From contig PDUO01000021.1 in NCBI GenBank assembly GCA_003008705.1, forward strand, positions 994,766-1,058,765: 64,000 nucleotides of DNA, in the 5' to 3' direction. Numbering within the stretch: position 1 is the stretch's first letter; each line of letters starts with the position of its first letter. Below the pieces are notes generated by a model. The model was not told the origin of the DNA and searched no databases. It worked only from the letters and a program-made list of their open reading frames with translations. Origin of the DNA: Pezicula radicicola (taxonomy: Eukaryota; Ascomycota; Leotiomycetes; Helotiales; Dermateaceae). The position numbers were made by a program, and so were the translations under genes. Below, in pieces: positions 63,265 through 64,000 of the stretch.

Positions 63265-64000
63265 TCTTTAAAACTTAGGTACTAGCCTATAGCTTATATA
63301 AAGCCTTTGAAATTAATTAGAGTAGTAGAATTTCAATCAAGAAACGTTAGAATAGATTAAGTTTTAATTATAGTATATAGTTAGTAGTAAGCTACTAAGG
63401 CGAGTATATAATATAAAATATTAGAAATAGTAAGGTATAAGGTTAAATAGAAGATAAGCTATAAAAAGGAAAAATTATAAGAAGAAATAATTTATATATA
63501 AATATATATTAAGAGAAGATATAAGCTTATTATAGTATATATCTTTATTTAATAACTAGACTACTATTTAAACTTAAAGAACTAGAAATACTAGCTTATA
63601 ACCTTTATAACTTTAATAGATAGAATATAAGTCTAGATATAGTCTTTCTAGACTTATTTATAAAGATATAATTACTAAACTAAGCTTAAATAATAATCTT
63701 ATTACCTATAGTAAAATAAGAGGTATTTATATTATTACTATCTTAGTTATTATTAATAATTACTCTATTGAAAGTAGTAGAAAAGAGGTCCCCTAGAGAG
63801 AAGGAAGGTAAGGTAATATCTAACTTAACTACTTTAAGATATAAGAGATTTATAATAGTAAAGTTTCTATCCTATTAATAAATTAAGACCTTTAAGACTT
63901 CAAGAGATCTCTCCTTTACTTATAACTATAAGGAAAACTTAGGCTTCTCTAGGTTGAAATTATTTATAGTACTCTTGAGTATAGTAAACTAGTTAAGCTA
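63265..64000. repeat. Second RIP-mutated AT-rich block (continues beyond window)
   Basis: The same signature as the large block: CpA and TpG are rare, TpA very frequent, no ATG-initiated frame of note. Contents unidentified. Confidence 0.88.

Noticed and set aside
1..64000. tRNA or rRNA genes
   Set aside because: I saw no cloverleaf with A/B boxes and no conserved rRNA segments; a covariance-model scan would be needed to exclude diverged tRNAs.

Overview
The window is nuclear DNA of a filamentous ascomycete (Pezizomycotina). The genes have many 49-150 nt introns with GTAAGT-like donors, CTAAC or CTAAT branch points and AG acceptors. The gene families are typical of moulds: Zn2Cys6 regulator, TfdA-like dioxygenase, fungal arylsulfotransferase family, GH5 glucanase, NACHT protein. 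Roughly 43 kb shows exhaustive repeat-induced point mutation (RIP). I cannot fix the species from sequence alone.

Layout. Positions 1-18300 form a gene-bearing compartment of balanced base composition: the 3' end of RAD50 (+), a secreted or membrane-anchored arylsulfotransferase-family protein (+), a seven-exon TauD/TfdA dioxygenase (-) facing a DUF3830 cyclophilin-like protein (+) across a 407 bp shared promoter with a palindromic pair of GATA sites, a twelve-exon Zn2Cys6 transcription factor (-), a broken GH5 beta-1,3-glucanase (-), a 317 bp MITE with TA target duplication, a four-exon SDR oxidoreductase (-), and an alpha/beta hydrolase with a frameshift (+). Positions about 18300-60690 are one AT-rich block with almost no CpA or TpG, hence almost no ATG. 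It contains mutated transposon fossils: a Ty1/copia gag-pol that keeps one frame for about 2.8 kb, foldback elements, tandem repeats and other unidentified fossil reading frames. A small un-mutated LTR-like island lies at about 25045-25320, and there are two assembly gaps. Positions about 60690-63260 return to balanced composition and hold a STAND/NLR-type gene (DUF676-like hydrolase plus NACHT, -) that lacks any C-terminal repeat domain and abuts the AT-rich block. From about 63265 to the end the AT-rich sequence resumes.

How it fits together. The dioxygenase/DUF3830 pair and the nearby Zn2Cys6 regulator could form a small catabolic neighbourhood, possibly under nitrogen (GATA-factor) control; this is inference from arrangement. 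The broken genes (GH5, hydrolase, NLR) lie in the part of the gene compartment nearest the AT-rich block or directly at its edges. Exon structures below were derived by hand from splice signals, reading phase and family motifs; no alignment or database search was run.
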